Of a stretch of 8,045 bases of DNA, positions 6,434-8,045 are shown one piece after another. Source of the stretch: Spirochaetaceae bacterium (GTDB lineage: Bacteria; Spirochaetota; Spirochaetia; DSM-2461); contig JAEINM010000171.1 of the NCBI GenBank assembly GCA_016342385.1, positions 1 to 8,045 of the forward strand, in the 5' to 3' direction. The translations under genes and the position numbers were made by a program. The notes under the pieces are model-generated. The model was not told the origin of the DNA, ran no database searches, and was given only the letters and a program-made list of their open reading frames with translations. Each line of letters begins with the position of its first letter. Positions within the stretch are counted from its first letter, which is position 1.

Positions 6434-7993
6434 TTATTGGTTTTCTTTTTGAATCTCCAGGATCTCATTTTTATTCTTTAAAAATAAGGTGACAATTTCC
6501 GGATCAAAAGATTTTCCCGATTCTGATTGAATGTAGTCAAATACTTTTTGCCTGTCCCAGGCCTTGCGATATACCTTATTCATTGACAGGGTATCAAAGA
6601 CTTCAGCAATGCTGGTTATTCGAGCCGCTATGGGGATTTCAGTTCCCTTGAGCCCCTTGGGATATCCCTTGCCATCCCATCTTTCGTGATGATTCAGACA
6701 TATTTCAGCCGCTTTTAAAAAAATAGTGCGATCCGAAGACTTTAATAATTGATATCCGATTGTAGTATGAGTCTTAATCATTTCAGATTCTTCCTCAGAG
6801 AGCTTTTCCTTTTTTTTCAGGATACTATCGGGAATACCCAAATTCCCAATATCATGGAGAACTGTGGCAATTTTTAAGATTTTAATTTCATTAGAACCAA
6901 TGCCGAGTTCCCTGGCTAAAAACTGCACATATTGACTAACCCGAATAATATGAAAACTGGATTCCAGGGACCGGCTTTCTATCATTTCCCCCAGAGAAAA
7001 AATCAGTTCATTCTTTGTATCCATAATCTCTTTGTTTATATAGAAATTTTCAACAGCTATGGCGACATCCATATTGAATACCTGTATGAGATCCAAAATC
7101 ATATCATCCATAGGTTTATTGTTTTCAATACAGATTATATTTTTAATATTCGATTCTGTCTCGTAGAAATCAATATACCACTTTTTCCGATATTGACTTT
7201 TTTTAGATTCAATAACCGCCTGAATTTCAGGTAAGAGCTCCTGGGGAATCTGATTATGATTTGAATGATTCTTTTGCTCGAAAGATTTTCCAATGGCCGC
7301 AAGGATGATAAAATCATCCTCTGTATAGGTTGCAGCAAAGCCGTTTGCCTGTAGTTGTATAGCCGAATTATCAAGATTGAGTAGATAGGACAGCTGCTGT
7401 AAAACTGCCTGAGAGAAGTCCTTCATTGATTGAAGATGGAATATTCTAGCACCGGCAACAATAATTTTGTGTAATTCTTCTCTACTGTTTTCAAGAGAAG
7501 TAATATCCCGGTATGAACGGATAGCTGTCGTCACTGTAGTAAAAAGTTTTTGTTTCGTTAATTCACTCTTTTCCTTGTAATCATTAATATCATATTCCGA
7601 TATCACTTTCTCTTCTGGTGCAGATCCCGGTTGTCCTGTCCGTAATATTATCCGGGTACTCTTGTTCTTAAGTTTTTCCCGAATGTATTTAACTACTTTA
7701 AGACCACTTTCAGGAGTTTCCATTACAACATCAAGCAATATAACAGCTATATCACTATGAGTATCTAGTAATTCCATAGATTCGGTGCCGGAGTATGCAT
7801 TGAAAAACTTCAGCGGTCTGCCATCAAAAAGGAAAGAACTGAGAACTATCTGAGTAATTTTATGTATGTCCTCCTCATCATCAACAATGAGAATGTTCCA
7901 GGGTTTTACTTCTTTATCAATATTGACAGCCTGTTTATCATCGGGCTCTATCGGTTCATCGTAAAAACTCATGAGATCATCATCGGGCAGCAT
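6434..7993 (-). CDS. Response regulator: receiver - DUF3369 - HD-GYP (predicted cyclic-di-GMP phosphodiesterase)
   Basis: A 519-residue soluble regulator. After an acidic N-terminal tail, residues 33-160 are a receiver domain with acid pocket Asp38/Asp39, phosphoacceptor Asp88 (ILLDVVME), Thr119 (LRTGQPG) and the conserved Lys at 140/142 (DYKEKSELT). Residues about 165-325 match the DUF3369 type of GAF-like domain that regularly follows such receivers. Residues 330-510 are an HD-GYP domain: Glu344 and His348, HD at 380-381, His409, HHERWDGKGYP at 435-445 with GYP at 443-445, and Asp467. Most metal ligands are kept, but HDIGK reads HDIGN, and the later D-V-F-D-A segment reads EVFDT. Predicted role is phosphorylation-controlled hydrolysis or binding of cyclic di-GMP. 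Start at 7993 is supported by AGGAG at 8006-8002 with an 8-base spacer. It is followed after 15 bp by the kinase gene, its likely partner. Whether another gene precedes it in the same transcript lies outside the window. Confidence 0.93.
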   Translation of the reverse strand: MLPDDDLMSFYDEPIEPDDKQAVNIDKEVKPWNILIVDDEEDIHKITQIVLSSFLFDGRPLKFFNAYSGTESMELLDTHSDIAVILLDVVMETPESGLKVVKYIREKLKNKSTRIILRTGQPGSAPEEKVISEYDINDYKEKSELTKQKLFTTVTTAIRSYRDITSLENSREELHKIIVAGARIFHLQSMKDFSQAVLQQLSYLLNLDNSAIQLQANGFAATYTEDDFIILAAIGKSFEQKNHSNHNQIPQELLPEIQAVIESKKSQYRKKWYIDFYETESNIKNIICIENNKPMDDMILDLIQVFNMDVAIAVENFYINKEIMDTKNELIFSLGEMIESRSLESSFHIIRVSQYVQFLARELGIGSNEIKILKIATVLHDIGNLGIPDSILKKKEKLSEEESEMIKTHTTIGYQLLKSSDRTIFLKAAEICLNHHERWDGKGYPKGLKGTEIPIAARITSIAEVFDTLSMNKVYRKAWDRQKVFDYIQSESGKSFDPEIVTLFLKNKNEILEIQKENQ

Positions 7994-8045
7994 CTGGTTA
8001 TCTCCTATTATCTGTTCCTTATTATTAATTATTGATTTTCAAATG

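Overview
The window is roughly 40% G+C by eye and looks like a bacterial chromosome segment, most plausibly from a free-living spirochaete (Spirochaetales-like). This is inferred from the combination of a eukaryotic-type UDPGP-family nucleotidyltransferase, a kinase fused to a LacI-fold sensor, and a DUF3369/HD-GYP response regulator. No rRNA or other marker gene is present to prove it. There are six protein genes. One is on the + strand and reads in from beyond the left edge. The other five are on the - strand, in two sets. I saw no tRNA, rRNA, CRISPR array, insertion sequence or transposase.

Left part (1-1370): the C-terminal 455 codons of a membrane-anchored M23 zinc endopeptidase (cell-wall hydrolase family) that converges on the first - strand set.

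Middle (1390-3770, - strand; read in the order UDPGP gene, hisI, ykgJ-like): a divergent UTP:sugar-1-phosphate uridylyltransferase, a stand-alone phosphoribosyl-AMP cyclohydrolase (HisI), and a cysteine-cluster protein of the YkgJ type. The last two overlap by one base and are probably translationally coupled. The 105-bp gap between the UDPGP gene and hisI holds an unusual array of 16-bp tandem repeats running into a 39-nt imperfect hairpin.

Right part (4025-7993, - strand; regulator first, kinase second, 15 bp apart): a two-component pair. The first protein is a receiver-DUF3369-HD-GYP response regulator, predicted to degrade or bind cyclic di-GMP. The second is a 797-residue soluble histidine kinase whose input domain is a LacI/periplasmic-binding-protein fold without the DNA-binding head. 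The simplest model is a cytoplasmic small-molecule (sugar-like) sensor that controls cyclic-di-GMP turnover by phosphotransfer. This pair is the most interesting part of the window.

The 254-bp gap between the kinase and the UDPGP gene (3771-4024) holds two separate perfect 9-bp inverted repeats and frames that are open on both strands without a convincing gene. It may be a degenerate or repetitive element, or a regulatory region. No convincing promoter could be assigned from consensus boxes.
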